Shown: piece after piece, positions 8,466 through 17,710 of the stretch
Layout: each line of letters opens with the position of its first letter
How positions within the stretch are numbered: position 1 is the first letter of the stretch
From: UBA9160 sp035489755
GTDB taxonomy: Bacteria; Myxococcota_A; UBA9160
DNA: 64,000 bases
Direction: 5' to 3'
Assembly (NCBI GenBank): GCA_035489755.1
Contig: DATGZK010000063.1
Span: 1-64,000 of the forward strand
Translations under genes and position numbers: made by a program
The notes under the pieces: model-generated
Databases searched by the model: none
What the model was told of the DNA's origin: nothing
Seen by the model: the letters and a program-made list of their open reading frames with translations, nothing else

Positions 8466-9401
8466 TTAGAGATAGGTCAACCAGCGCTCGTACTTGCCCT
8501 CGCGACCCGAGACGACGGCGAAAAAGGCCTCCTGCAGGGCCTTCGTCACGGGGCCGCGCTTTCCGGTGCCGATCCGGCGGTGGTCGATCTCTCGAATGGG
8601 CGTTACTTCGGCCGCAGTCCCGGTCAGGAACACTTCATCCGAAACGTACAGCTCGTCGCGGGTGAGCGGCGTCTCTGTGACCTGCATGCCCTTGTCGTGG
8701 GCGAGCTCGATCACGGTCGCTCGCGTAATTCCGTCAAGAATCGTGGGGAGCGCAGGCGTCCGGATCGCTCCGTCACGCACGAGAAACAGGTTCTCGCCGC
8801 TCGCCTCAGCTACAAGGCCTTGTGTGTCGAGGAGAATCGCTTCGTCATATCCATCGAGCAGCGCCTCACGCTTGGCAAGAATCGAGTTTACGTAGTCGCC
8901 ACAGGTTTTGCCCTTGGTCATCTTGGCATTCACGAAGTGGCGAGCGAAGGTGGAGACTTTGGCGCGAATCCCCTTCTCGATGCCCTCTTCGCCCAAGTAC
9001 TTACCCCACGGATAAGCGATCACCGCGACGCGGATCGGGTTGTCCGCAGGATTGAGACCCATGACCCCATCGCCAATAAAGACAAGGGGGCGGATATAGC
9101 CCTCGGACAAGTGATTCGCCCGCAGCGTCTCGAGGATCGCCGCTTCGAGCTCAGCTTGGCCAAACGGGACTTTCATGAGATTGATATGAGCTGAGTCGAG
9201 CAATCTCCGCACGTGTTCTCGGAGTCGGAAGACGGCCGAGCGTCCGCTCTCGGTTCGATAGCAGCGGATGCCCTCGAATACGCCAAGGCCATAGTGCAGC
9301 GTGTGGGTAAGAACGTGAACCGTTGCGTCGGCCCAGTTCACGAGCCGACCGTCTAGCCAGATCTTCTCTCCCGTCAAACGAGGGGCTGTCGCTCCCGCCA
9401 T
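8466..9401 (-). CDS. ilvE: Branched-chain amino acid aminotransferase
   Basis: IlvE catalyses the last step of leucine, isoleucine and valine synthesis, and the first step of their breakdown, moving the amino group to or from glutamate. It is a cytosolic fold-type IV PLP enzyme. At 311 aa it has the usual length. Visible family motifs are HYGLGVFEGIRCY near residue 36, IRPLVFIG near 103, and the PLP lysine K165 in GKTCGDYVNS. EASGENLFLVRDG and a FLTGTAAEVTPI phosphate-binding loop near the C-terminus complete the set. Start ATG at 9401. The receiver/DnaJ gene ends 14 bp upstream, so the two are probably cotranscribed. Confidence 0.94.
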   Translation of the reverse strand: MAGATAPRLTGEKIWLDGRLVNWADATVHVLTHTLHYGLGVFEGIRCYRTESGRSAVFRLREHVRRLLDSAHINLMKVPFGQAELEAAILETLRANHLSEGYIRPLVFIGDGVMGLNPADNPIRVAVIAYPWGKYLGEEGIEKGIRAKVSTFARHFVNAKMTKGKTCGDYVNSILAKREALLDGYDEAILLDTQGLVAEASGENLFLVRDGAIRTPALPTILDGITRATVIELAHDKGMQVTETPLTRDELYVSDEVFLTGTAAEVTPIREIDHRRIGTGKRGPVTKALQEAFFAVVSGREGKYERWLTYL

Positions 9402-9415
9402 GCTTCCTCGCCGGG

Positions 9416-11338
9416 CTACCGGCGCAGAAGCCGCCCGATCAGCCCCTTTTCCTTCTCGCGCCGCATGTGCATGAGGCGGAGCTCGCGCAGCGCCTCCACG
9501 CAGTCGGACTTGATCTGCACGCAGCGCGCGAACATCTTCTCGGCGATGTCGACGCGGCCGGCGGCCTGGTACAAGCGGCCGAGGAAGAGGTAGGGCTTAT
9601 CGCGATCGGGCGCCAGCTTGGCACCCTTTTTCACGTTCTCGAGCGCTTGCTTCAGCACACTGCGGTCGTTCGGTTCCGCCAGGTACCTCGCCCAGCCAAG
9701 ATGGGCGTGATACTCGCCCTCCTCGGGATACAACTTGACGGCCCACTGGAAGCACTCGACCGCTCCGGGAAAGTCGCGGCGCTTGAGCTTGACCTCGCCC
9801 TGCTGAAACTGGAGCTCCGCCTGGACGGCCCGCTGCCCCTCTTCGAGCTCCGCGGCAGCGCGCTCGCCGCGCCTGCGCTCGAGCAGGTACTCGGTGCGGC
9901 GGCGTGACTCCGAGAGCGTCTCATGCGCCTTTGAAACCAGGCCGAAGATCTCCTCAGAAAGCCGCCGCACCGCATCGCTCGCATTGCTGTAGCGGTCGGG
10001 GTGGGTCTTCTTCGCGAGTTCGACATACGCCCTTCGCACACCATCGTCCGAGACCGACTCCGGAACGCCGAGCACCTCGAAGTAGTTCTTGCCGCGCAGG
10101 CGCGCCGCCATTTGCGCGAGCTCAGTGCGCAACACGCTCTCGGCCGGATCGTTCCCGCCCTCGACCGGGCGAGGTGTCCCAGAGGTTGACGCGGACACTG
10201 CGGGCTGCGCGGGCGAGGCCCGCTCCCGCAGCTCCAGCATTTCCGTGACGAGCAGCCCATAGAGAGTGCGGCGGATGCTCTCGCCCTGGTCTCCGAGGTC
10301 TCGCAGACGCATCGTCCCATCGAGTGCGCGCAAGAGCAGCTGCTCGCCGGGATCGAGGTCGATCTCCTGGAAGCGGTAGAACGGGCTCTCGCCCTGCGCT
10401 ACGAACAGGTGCGCGCGCGCCTCGAGGAAGTCGTCCACCTGTCCGATCGGAACCCGGCGCCGGACACCATCAAGGATCATGTTCGCGGCGCTTTTCTCAA
10501 GCGCGAGGGCGTTGCCCCCCTCGAGGCGTGCGCCCGTCTCCCAGCGGAAGTGGCCGCTCGGCCACTCGAAAATCTCGAACAGCTTCTCCTCGGCCTGGGT
10601 CACCAGTGCCGCCGCCACGTCCTCGACCGAGAGCAGCTGCATGGCCACGAGGATGTCGCCTTGGAGCCCTTCCCCGCGCTTCACGCGGCGGAGTGACTCG
10701 GCCATGTCCTCCGGCGAGATCTGCTCCATGCGTACCAAAAGATTCCCCAGGCACTCGTTCACGAGATTTGACTTCACGGCGACGGGTCGACCGTCGCGCA
10801 GGACGATGGCCTTCTTCTTCTTGCCCGATTCAAGACGCAGAACGCCGTTCGCCCGCAGGCCGTGCAGATGGTGAAGCAGCGCGGGGAACGCCACGTCGCT
10901 GAGCTCGCCGGCGAGGGGTTTGGCGGAGACCGAAGCTGGACGGCCACCCTTTTGCGCGCTGCGCCGCCGTCGCGCGTGCTTTGCTGTGACTTCGAGGAGG
11001 GCTTCGAGCGGGACCGGCTTCGTCAGGAACTCCGCGACGCCCAGCGCATTGGCGCGCTCGACATATTGCGGGGTGCGCGAGCAGCCTGAAATGAGGACCA
11101 CGGGAATCGTCGAGAGGGGCGCAGGGGCGGCGCGCAGGACCTCGAGCACGGCAAAGCCGTCGCGCTTGGGAAGCAGAAGGTCGAGCAGCACAAGATCCGC
11201 GGGCCCTTCCCGGAGCCGGCTGAGCGCCGCTTCGCCGTCGTGCGCGGTGCGGACCTCATAGCCCTCACCGGCCAAAGTCTTCGACAGGATCTCGCACAGG
11301 TTGCGGTCGTCGTCGACGCACAGGACGCTAAGGCCCAC
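9416..11338 (-). CDS. Receiver - PATAN (DUF4388) - DnaJ - TPR regulatory protein
   Basis: This 640-aa multidomain protein begins with a response-regulator receiver: acidic residues near 9-11, phosphoacceptor D53 in LVLLDLLLP, and K107 in FLTKP. Residues about 140-370 form a PATAN/DUF4388 region (GELSDVAFPALLHHLHGLRANGVLRL, then ILVAMQLLSVEDV). A J domain at about 418-490 retains HPD (446-448), the Hsp70-stimulating motif. Residues 510-620 are TPR-like helices. Two-component signalling therefore feeds a protein that may recruit DnaK; targets are unknown. The GTG at 11338 was chosen because VGLSVLCVDDD is the natural receiver start and GGAGGG lies about 9 nt upstream. This domain order is typical of myxobacteria and relatives. 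Confidence 0.85.
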   Translation of the reverse strand: MGLSVLCVDDDRNLCEILSKTLAGEGYEVRTAHDGEAALSRLREGPADLVLLDLLLPKRDGFAVLEVLRAAPAPLSTIPVVLISGCSRTPQYVERANALGVAEFLTKPVPLEALLEVTAKHARRRRSAQKGGRPASVSAKPLAGELSDVAFPALLHHLHGLRANGVLRLESGKKKKAIVLRDGRPVAVKSNLVNECLGNLLVRMEQISPEDMAESLRRVKRGEGLQGDILVAMQLLSVEDVAAALVTQAEEKLFEIFEWPSGHFRWETGARLEGGNALALEKSAANMILDGVRRRVPIGQVDDFLEARAHLFVAQGESPFYRFQEIDLDPGEQLLLRALDGTMRLRDLGDQGESIRRTLYGLLVTEMLELRERASPAQPAVSASTSGTPRPVEGGNDPAESVLRTELAQMAARLRGKNYFEVLGVPESVSDDGVRRAYVELAKKTHPDRYSNASDAVRRLSEEIFGLVSKAHETLSESRRRTEYLLERRRGERAAAELEEGQRAVQAELQFQQGEVKLKRRDFPGAVECFQWAVKLYPEEGEYHAHLGWARYLAEPNDRSVLKQALENVKKGAKLAPDRDKPYLFLGRLYQAAGRVDIAEKMFARCVQIKSDCVEALRELRLMHMRREKEKGLIGRLLRR

Positions 11339-11362
11339 GCTTATCCCTCCGAAGCCACCTTT

Positions 11363-11456
11363 CGCGAACGAAGTTCGCGCAGGTCGGCCCCCGCCCACTC
11401 TTACCCGCTCGTATCGGATCGACGGTGTATGAAACTGTGCCCGTGACCATGGTCAC
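11363..11456. promoter_or_regulatory. Two perfect palindromes upstream of the receiver/DnaJ gene
   Basis: CGCGAAC-GAA-GTTCGCG at 11363-11379 lies 25 bp before the GTG start. The 14-bp palindrome GTGACCATGGTCAC lies at 11443-11456, overlapping an ACTGTG/CACAGT inverted repeat at 11434-11459. Both sit in the 228-bp spacer between this gene and the end of mtnA and could be operators. No -10/-35 pair was assigned. Confidence 0.35.
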
Positions 11457-11566
11457 AGTGCCGATCTTGCACGCGCGCTGCGTACGCGTCTCCGGCGCGT
11501 TGCGTGGTGCCTGCGGATCGCTCGCCGATAGCCCACGAATGCAACTCGTTGTTGCACCGTTTGGCG

Positions 11567-12625
11567 TCAGCGCGAGGCCCCGCTGTGCTTGGCGAGGGAT
11601 AGGCTGTAGGGGGCCCGCGCAACTCCCCGTTCAGTCACGATTGCGGTGACGAGGCGTGCAGGCGTGATATCGAAGGCCGGGTGCCGCACAGGCACACCCT
11701 CGGGCAGGATCGGGCGAGAGCTGACCTCCGCTATCTCAGCGCGGCCACGCTCCTCGATCGGAATCGCGTCACCGCAAGGCGTTGCAAGGTCGAGCGTTGA
11801 GATCGGAGCAGCCACATAGAAGGGAATCCCATGCTCGCGGGCGAGCACAGCCAGGCCGTAGGTGCCGATCTTGTTTGCGACGTCGCCGTTGGCGGCAATC
11901 CGATCCGCACCCACCACGATGAGATCGATTTCAGCGCATCTCATGAGGTGCGCGGCCATGTTGTCCGTGATCACCGTGACGGGGATACCATCGCGCTGGA
12001 GCTCCCAGGCCGTGAGCCTCGCACCTTGAAGATAGGGCCGCGTCTCGTCGGCCAGCACGCGGATGTGGCGTCCCGCTTCGAACGCCGCACGCACCATGCC
12101 GAGCGCGGTGCCATATCCGGCAGTCGCAAGCGCTCCGGCGTTGCAGTGCGTGAGGATGCGCGCACCCTCGGGCACCAGGGGAAGCCCGGCCAGACCAATG
12201 GCCCGGCACACCGTGACATCCTCCGCGAGGAGCCGCTGCGCCGCCGCCACGAGGCGATCGCGTACGCTCTCGACCGACGCATCCGGCTCGGCCAGAGCGG
12301 CATCCGCAAGCTCACCCATGCGCCCGAGCGCCCAGAACAGGTTGACGGCCGTGGGGCGCGTGCGCGAGAGGCGAGCAACCGCCGCGTCAAGGTCGGCACG
12401 GAGTGCCACGAGGTCGCGCGCTTCGCTCACGCAAGCTGCACGCGCGACCCCGAGGGCCGCCGCGCACCCAATCGCGGGAGCACCACGCACTGCCAAGCTC
12501 TCGATGGCCTTCGCGACTTCCTCGACGCTGCCGAGGGTCAGATAGACCTCTTCCAGCGGAAGCCGCCGCTGATCGAGGAGAACAACTCCATCCTCGCTCC
12601 AACGCAGGGTGAACCAATTGCTCAC
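11567..12625 (-). CDS. mtnA: S-methyl-5-thioribose-1-phosphate isomerase
   Basis: MtnA converts methylthioribose-1-phosphate to the ribulose form in the methionine salvage pathway; the protein belongs to the eIF2B-like superfamily. At 352 aa it has the usual length. Motifs seen are SLAVRGAPAIG near residue 48, the catalytic-Cys loop ILTHCNAGALATAGYGTALG near 160, DETRPYLQGARLT near 195, and the catalytic-Asp loop VGADRIAANGDVANKIGTYG near 238. The start is a GTG at 12625 overlapping the upstream AsmA-like stop (GTGA), so translation is probably coupled. No other salvage gene is adjacent. Confidence 0.93.
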   Translation of the reverse strand: MSNWFTLRWSEDGVVLLDQRRLPLEEVYLTLGSVEEVAKAIESLAVRGAPAIGCAAALGVARAACVSEARDLVALRADLDAAVARLSRTRPTAVNLFWALGRMGELADAALAEPDASVESVRDRLVAAAQRLLAEDVTVCRAIGLAGLPLVPEGARILTHCNAGALATAGYGTALGMVRAAFEAGRHIRVLADETRPYLQGARLTAWELQRDGIPVTVITDNMAAHLMRCAEIDLIVVGADRIAANGDVANKIGTYGLAVLAREHGIPFYVAAPISTLDLATPCGDAIPIEERGRAEIAEVSSRPILPEGVPVRHPAFDITPARLVTAIVTERGVARAPYSLSLAKHSGASR

Positions 12626-14769
12626 TGCGACTGCTTCTTCTTGCTGCCGCCGAGCAGGCCGTCGAGTGCGTCCAGCACCTCGCGACCCGCACCCTGGCCG
12701 AGCTTCTCGTCGAGCTTGCGCTCGAGCTTTCCGCGCTCGCGCCCGAGCGCGTAGCTCGCCGCAAACGAGGCCGCGTCCTCACTGCGAATGGAGACCTTGG
12801 GTTCCGAAAGCGTTCCCGTGACGTGGGCAAGCGGGATGACGCGGGAGTTGGCCGCGGCCGCACTGGCTCCCGCGGCCGTTTGCGCCGCCACCTTTGCATC
12901 GAGCTCCTTGTCGATCGTGAGCTTGCCCGTCATATCGACGCTCTGATCGGCGAGTCCGAGCGCGCCGCGGAGATCTACCATGTAGTCTCGATAGATCATC
13001 TTGAGGTCGTCTGTCGTCGCATGTCCGTCCGCAACGACAAAGGTCCCCCCGATGGATTCGAACTCGTCCTCATAAAAACGCTGGAGATCCTTTCCACCTT
13101 GCGCGCGCCCGGCCGCCAGGGCGAGCTCACCGAAGCTGCCGAGCTGGTCAAAGGTGCCGCGCAGGAGTGAGACCCCGCGCAGCCGTCCTCGGCCGACGTC
13201 GATCCGGGCGGTTCCGCGCACGGTCTCGAGAAGCGGTGCTCCGGAAGCTACGGGACCGGAGAAATCGCTCTTCAGCGTGAGCGGGCCCTCGAATACATCT
13301 TTGCGCTGGCTGAACGCGTTGATGAGCGCCTTCGAATCGATCTGGTTCGCCCCGAGCTGCACGCGATAGTGCGGGTGCGTCGCAAGCGCTGTGAGTTCGG
13401 CAGCCACGGTGAAGGGCTGACCCGCGATGTGCACCACGAGACCACGGGTGCGCACGACGTCCCCTTGGACCTCGAGGCTGCCATCGATCGCCACGGGCGG
13501 TTTGGCCGGAAATTGCACGATCAGCCGATTGAACGCGGGCGCGCCCTCAAGCTCGAGGGGTTCGGTGGTCACGGCGAGCGTTCCGGGCACAATCTCGCCG
13601 TGAAGTCCCGCGCCGCCGAGCGCAGGGAGTAGCGATTCCCAACCGCCCACATCGAATGGCTTTGCCCGGAGCTCGAGTCGCGTGCGGCGCCCGGTGCGAA
13701 GCGTGCCCTGCGCGTCCAGATTCTTCACCTTAAGATGCACGTCATCCACACCGAGAGTGCCTTGCGCGTCATGCACCAGCTGCCCGCTTACGGTTGCTGG
13801 TGTACCCACAGGTTTCGTAAAGCCTCCCTGATAGACGAGCTCGGCAGCGGTTGCATCGACGTCGAACTTTCCCGAGAGATTCGCGGGCTCTCCCCTGAGC
13901 TGCGCGTGCAGGGCGAGTGGACCGTGCACGGCGATCGATGCGACCACGGCGTCGGCGTTCGTGACCTTGAGATCGGCGTCGACCGAACCTTGCGCTGTCG
14001 CAGACCCTTGGACATGGACTGTGCCCTCGAGCCGTCCGGCGAGCGACGTGGCGGTCTTCCCTGCGTACGGCTTTGCCGCCGCCAGCTCGACAGCCTCGAG
14101 TGTCGCATGAAGGTCGACAGTGCCCGAAGTCGTGCTCGTACCTTTTGCGCGCAGCAATCCGCCGCTGTCGAGCCGCCCCGAAAGCGAGAAGTCGATCGGA
14201 GCCGCGACAGAGGTGCCGGTCGCTTCAGCCTGGATGTCTGCGAGCGTCCATGTGACGGTCGGTGCAACGCCGTGGTCCTCCAGCACGACCGTCCCGTTGT
14301 GGAGGGTGAAGTGGCGCACGGCAAGCCTCAGGCCTTCGCCCTCGTTTGAGGCCACGGCTGCGGCTCCCGTGACCGGGGCGGGCGCTGTCTCGGGAGCAGG
14401 TGCGGTCCGGGGCATACGGACGATACGCAATGTGGGTTTCACGACATCGAGGGAGTCGACGACAAGCGTTCGTGCCAGGAGCGGGAGAAGGGCAACCCGC
14501 AGAGCGGCCTCCTCCGCGGAAAAGAGCGGCGGCTCACCGGGCGTGGTCGCAGCCACCACCGGTCGTAGCACGCGCACGCGAGGCGGAAGGATCCCGATGG
14601 CCAGTCCGTCGAAGCGGACGTCCCGCCCCGTCGCTTCCCGGGCGGCCGCTTCGATCCGAGCCCGCACTTCGGGCCGATCCACCAGACGGGGTAGTCCGAC
14701 AGCCAGCACAACGAGCGCGAGGGCGAGCAGCGCGCCGAGAACCGCGAGCGCGCGAACCAAGAGCCTCAC
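12622..14769 (-). CDS. AsmA-like envelope protein
   Basis: This 715-aa protein has an N-terminal membrane anchor (LVRALAVLGALLALALVVLAVGLP, residues 4-27). A long beta-rich periplasmic body follows, of repeated strands such as FTLHNGTVVLEDHG and LSGKFDVDATAAELVYQGG. It ends in the AsmA C-terminal region (RGTARIDVGRGRLRGVSLL, then IGGTFVVADGHATTDDLKM). AsmA/TamB-type bridge-like proteins are thought to move phospholipids across the periplasm or to help outer-membrane assembly. A charged helical tail (about 665-705) ends the protein. GTG start at 14769, 5 bp after the gatB stop; it overlaps mtnA by 4 nt. Part of the gatCAB-led cluster. Confidence 0.82.
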   Translation of the reverse strand: MRLLVRALAVLGALLALALVVLAVGLPRLVDRPEVRARIEAAAREATGRDVRFDGLAIGILPPRVRVLRPVVAATTPGEPPLFSAEEAALRVALLPLLARTLVVDSLDVVKPTLRIVRMPRTAPAPETAPAPVTGAAAVASNEGEGLRLAVRHFTLHNGTVVLEDHGVAPTVTWTLADIQAEATGTSVAAPIDFSLSGRLDSGGLLRAKGTSTTSGTVDLHATLEAVELAAAKPYAGKTATSLAGRLEGTVHVQGSATAQGSVDADLKVTNADAVVASIAVHGPLALHAQLRGEPANLSGKFDVDATAAELVYQGGFTKPVGTPATVSGQLVHDAQGTLGVDDVHLKVKNLDAQGTLRTGRRTRLELRAKPFDVGGWESLLPALGGAGLHGEIVPGTLAVTTEPLELEGAPAFNRLIVQFPAKPPVAIDGSLEVQGDVVRTRGLVVHIAGQPFTVAAELTALATHPHYRVQLGANQIDSKALINAFSQRKDVFEGPLTLKSDFSGPVASGAPLLETVRGTARIDVGRGRLRGVSLLRGTFDQLGSFGELALAAGRAQGGKDLQRFYEDEFESIGGTFVVADGHATTDDLKMIYRDYMVDLRGALGLADQSVDMTGKLTIDKELDAKVAAQTAAGASAAAANSRVIPLAHVTGTLSEPKVSIRSEDAASFAASYALGRERGKLERKLDEKLGQGAGREVLDALDGLLGGSKKKQSQ

Positions 14770-14774
14770 AACTT

Positions 14775-16247
14775 TTATGCCTTGAGCTTGCGCGCCAGGA
14801 TGTCGCGCACGACAGCCGGGCTCGCCTTCCCACCGGTCTTCTTCATGACTTGGCCCATCAGGAAGTTCAGGATCTTCTCTTCGCCGGCGCGGAAGCGCTG
14901 CGCATTTTCGGGATGGGCAGCAATGACTTCGTCGGCGGCGCGCTCGATCTGCGCGCTGTCGGAGACGGCTTCGAGGCCGCGCACCGAGACCAGCTCCGCC
15001 GGATCGCCCCCGTGCTCGACGAGTTCCGGCAACAGCTCGCGCGCGCTCTTTGCCGTGATGCGACCCTCCTCGAGAAGGCGGAGCAGTGCCGCAAGCGCTT
15101 CGGGGGTGAGCTTGGTCTCCTCGATCTCCTGCTCGCGCTCCTTGAGCGCCTGGAGCACATCGCGCAGGATCCAGTTGGCAGCCGTCTTGGCCGGGACCCG
15201 GGCTGCGACCACCGCCTCGAAAAAGTCGGCGAGCGAGCGGCTCACCGAGAGCAACCGCGCGTCGTACGCCGAGAGGCCGTGCTCGGACTCGAAGCGGATG
15301 CGCCGGCGCTCCGGCAGTTCCGGGAGGGTCAGCCGCGCGCGCTCGACGACTGCGGCCTCGAGCGCGAGCGGGACCAGGTCCGGATCGGGGAAATAGCGAT
15401 AGTCGTCGGCATTCTCCTTGGTCCGCATCACGCGCGTCTTGCCCGTGGCCGAGTCGTAGAGGCGTGTGGCTTGAATGATCCGGCCGCCGTCGTCGAGCAC
15501 GCGGGCCTGGCGCTCGATCTCGGTACGGATCGCGTCCTCCACAAAGCGAAAGGAGTTCAAGTTCTTGATCTCGTTCCGGATCCCGAGTTCCTGGGCGCCT
15601 TTCTTCCGAAGCGACACATTGGCATCGCAGCGAAAGTGGCCCTTTTCCATGTCCCCATCCGAGACGTCGACGTAACGCAGCAATTGGCGCAGGGTGCGCA
15701 GGTAGGCACCGGCTTCCGCGGGCGAGCGCAAGTCGGGCTCAGAGACGATCTCGAGGAGCGGGACACCCGCACGGTTGAGGTCCACCTGCGAGCCGTTGCG
15801 CCCGTTCGCCGCTGCGTCGTGGATCGACTTGCCCGCATCTTCCTCCATGTGGATCCGGGTAATCCCGATGCGCTTGGCGAAGCTTCGCCCGCCGGGTTCC
15901 TCGCCGTCGATCTCGATCCAGCCTTTCGTCGCAAGCGGCTCCTCGTACTGGGAGATTTGGTAGCCCTTGGGTAGGTCGGGATAGAAGTAGTTCTTCCGTG
16001 CAAACACCGAACGAGGATGCACCGTACAGTTCATGGCGAGGGCGGTTCGCACCCCGAATTCCACGGCGCGTGCGTTCAGCACCGGCAATGCGCCCGGAAG
16101 GGCGAGGCAGACGGGACAGGCGTGGTGGTTCGGGTCGTCGCCATAGCGCACTCGGCAGCCGCAAAAGAGCTTCGATTCCGTGCGGAGCTGCGTGTGCACC
16201 TCGAGCCCGATCACCACTTCGTAGCTGGAATGCGCGTCGACGCTCAC
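14775..16247 (-). CDS. gatB: Asp-tRNA(Asn)/Glu-tRNA(Gln) amidotransferase subunit B
   Basis: GatB binds misacylated Asp-tRNA(Asn) or Glu-tRNA(Gln) and activates the side chain for amidation with ammonia supplied by GatA. At 490 aa it has the normal length. Diagnostic motifs are YEVVIGLEVHTQL at the N-terminus, zinc cysteines at CGC...CPVC (about 30-46), YFYPDLPKGYQISQYEEPL and VDLNRAGVPLLEIVSEPD. A YqeY-like helical tail ends KKTGGKASPAVV. The start is a GTG at 16247 overlapping the gatA stop by 4 nt (GTGA). Order gatC-gatA-gatB; its presence suggests this organism makes Gln-tRNA and/or Asn-tRNA by transamidation. Confidence 0.96.
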   Translation of the reverse strand: MSVDAHSSYEVVIGLEVHTQLRTESKLFCGCRVRYGDDPNHHACPVCLALPGALPVLNARAVEFGVRTALAMNCTVHPRSVFARKNYFYPDLPKGYQISQYEEPLATKGWIEIDGEEPGGRSFAKRIGITRIHMEEDAGKSIHDAAANGRNGSQVDLNRAGVPLLEIVSEPDLRSPAEAGAYLRTLRQLLRYVDVSDGDMEKGHFRCDANVSLRKKGAQELGIRNEIKNLNSFRFVEDAIRTEIERQARVLDDGGRIIQATRLYDSATGKTRVMRTKENADDYRYFPDPDLVPLALEAAVVERARLTLPELPERRRIRFESEHGLSAYDARLLSVSRSLADFFEAVVAARVPAKTAANWILRDVLQALKEREQEIEETKLTPEALAALLRLLEEGRITAKSARELLPELVEHGGDPAELVSVRGLEAVSDSAQIERAADEVIAAHPENAQRFRAGEEKILNFLMGQVMKKTGGKASPAVVRDILARKLKA

Positions 16248-17710
16248 GCGGGCTCCGGCGGCCGACGGGTGTGCCAGTCGGTGCGCCGCTGATAACTGTC
16301 TGCCGTGCGCAGGAGTGTCACCTCATCGAGCGGTTTGCCGAGAAGCTGGAGACCCACTGGCAGGCCGTGCGCGAAGCCGCAGGGAATCGAGAGGCCGGGA
16401 ATGCCAGCGAGGTTGGCGGACACTGTGTAGACGTCGGAGAGATACATGCGCAAAGGGTCCGACGCCTTCTCGCCCAGCCGAAACGCCACCTCAGGCGCGG
16501 TCGGCGTTGCGATCACGTCGCAGCCAGCGAAGGCCTGGTCGAAATCGTGGCGCAGGAGTGTTCGCACCTGCTGTGCCTTGCGGTAGTAGGCATCGTAATA
16601 GCCGGCCGAGAGTACGTAGGTACCGAGCAGAATGCGCCGTTTGACCTCCGCGCCAAATCCTTCGGAACGTGTCCGTCGGTACATGTCACCGAGGTCCTTT
16701 GCGTTCGCGGCGCGGTGCCCGTAGCGCACGCCGTCGTAGCGGGCGAGATTGCTCGAGGCCTCGGCCGTCGCGATCAGGTAGTAGGTCGCAATCGCGTACT
16801 TCGTGTGGGGAAGGGAAACCTCGCGCGTCTTCGCCCCGCAACGCTCAAGCTCGGCCACCGCCTCGCGCACGCACTGAAGCACCGCGGGGTCGACGCCCTC
16901 CTCCACCAGATATTCGCGTGGAAGGCCGATCACCAGCCCCGAGATTTCTCCTGACAATCGCTGCGAGTACTGGGGTACGGGTTCCGGCAACGAAGTCGAG
17001 TCGTGGGGGTCGTGACCGCACAGCACCTCGAGCGCCGTAGCGCTGTCGGCAGCGGACCGGGTGAAAGTGCCGATCTGGTCCAGGGAAGACGCGAACGCCA
17101 CGAGTCCGTAACGCGAGACGCGACCATAGGTCGGTTTCATCCCCGCGATGCCCGTGCAGGCGGCCGGCTGGCGGATGGACCCCCCGGTATCGCTGCCGAG
17201 CGCAAGAGGCACGACGCCTGCCGCGACCGCGGCGGCGGATCCGCCCGATGAGCCGCCAGGCGTCCGCGCGAGGTCCCAAGGATTCCGCGAGGGTCCATAT
17301 GCGGAGTTCTCGGTGGACGAACCCATGGCGAACTCATCCAGATTCGTGCGCCCGATGATCACTGCGCCGGCGCGCCGCAGCTTTGTCAGCACCGTGGCGT
17401 CGTAGGGCGAAACGAAACCGGCGAGAATCCGCGATGCGCACGTCGTGGGCTCGCCGGCTTGAACCATGTTGTCCTTGATCGCGACGGGAATGCCCTCGAG
17501 CGCAGACCGCCGCTCGCCGCGAGCAACGCGCGCGTCCGCCTCGGCGGCCTCAGCGCGCGCGCGTTCCGGGCGAAGGCCCACGAACGCACGGAGGGCCGGC
17601 TCGAGTGCCTCGGCGCGCGCGAGCGCTGCATCGGTAAGCTCGCGGGACGACACCTTGCGGCCGTCAAGCTGCGCGCGCAGTTCCGAGATCGTGCCGAGCG
17701 GCCCGGCCAT
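16244..17710 (-). CDS. gatA: Asp-tRNA(Asn)/Glu-tRNA(Gln) amidotransferase subunit A
   Basis: GatA is the glutaminase of the GatCAB complex and belongs to the amidase-signature family. At 488 aa it has the normal length. The Ser-cisSer-Lys catalytic set is visible: Lys in GIPVAIKDN (about residue 79), and the two serines in TPGGSSGGSAAAVAAG and GSDTGGSIRQPA (about 150-180). Family blocks GRTNLDEFAMGSSTENSAYGPSRNPWD and the C-terminal NLAGIPGLSIPCGF are present. The ATG at 17710 shares its A with the gatC stop (TGATG); the stop overlaps gatB by 4 nt. Confidence 0.96.
   Translation of the reverse strand: MAGPLGTISELRAQLDGRKVSSRELTDAALARAEALEPALRAFVGLRPERARAEAAEADARVARGERRSALEGIPVAIKDNMVQAGEPTTCASRILAGFVSPYDATVLTKLRRAGAVIIGRTNLDEFAMGSSTENSAYGPSRNPWDLARTPGGSSGGSAAAVAAGVVPLALGSDTGGSIRQPAACTGIAGMKPTYGRVSRYGLVAFASSLDQIGTFTRSAADSATALEVLCGHDPHDSTSLPEPVPQYSQRLSGEISGLVIGLPREYLVEEGVDPAVLQCVREAVAELERCGAKTREVSLPHTKYAIATYYLIATAEASSNLARYDGVRYGHRAANAKDLGDMYRRTRSEGFGAEVKRRILLGTYVLSAGYYDAYYRKAQQVRTLLRHDFDQAFAGCDVIATPTAPEVAFRLGEKASDPLRMYLSDVYTVSANLAGIPGLSIPCGFAHGLPVGLQLLGKPLDEVTLLRTADSYQRRTDWHTRRPPEPA

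Noticed and set aside
14400..15974. 524-codon plus-strand open frame
   Set aside because: Antisense to the AsmA-like gene and gatB, both of which have strong family motifs.
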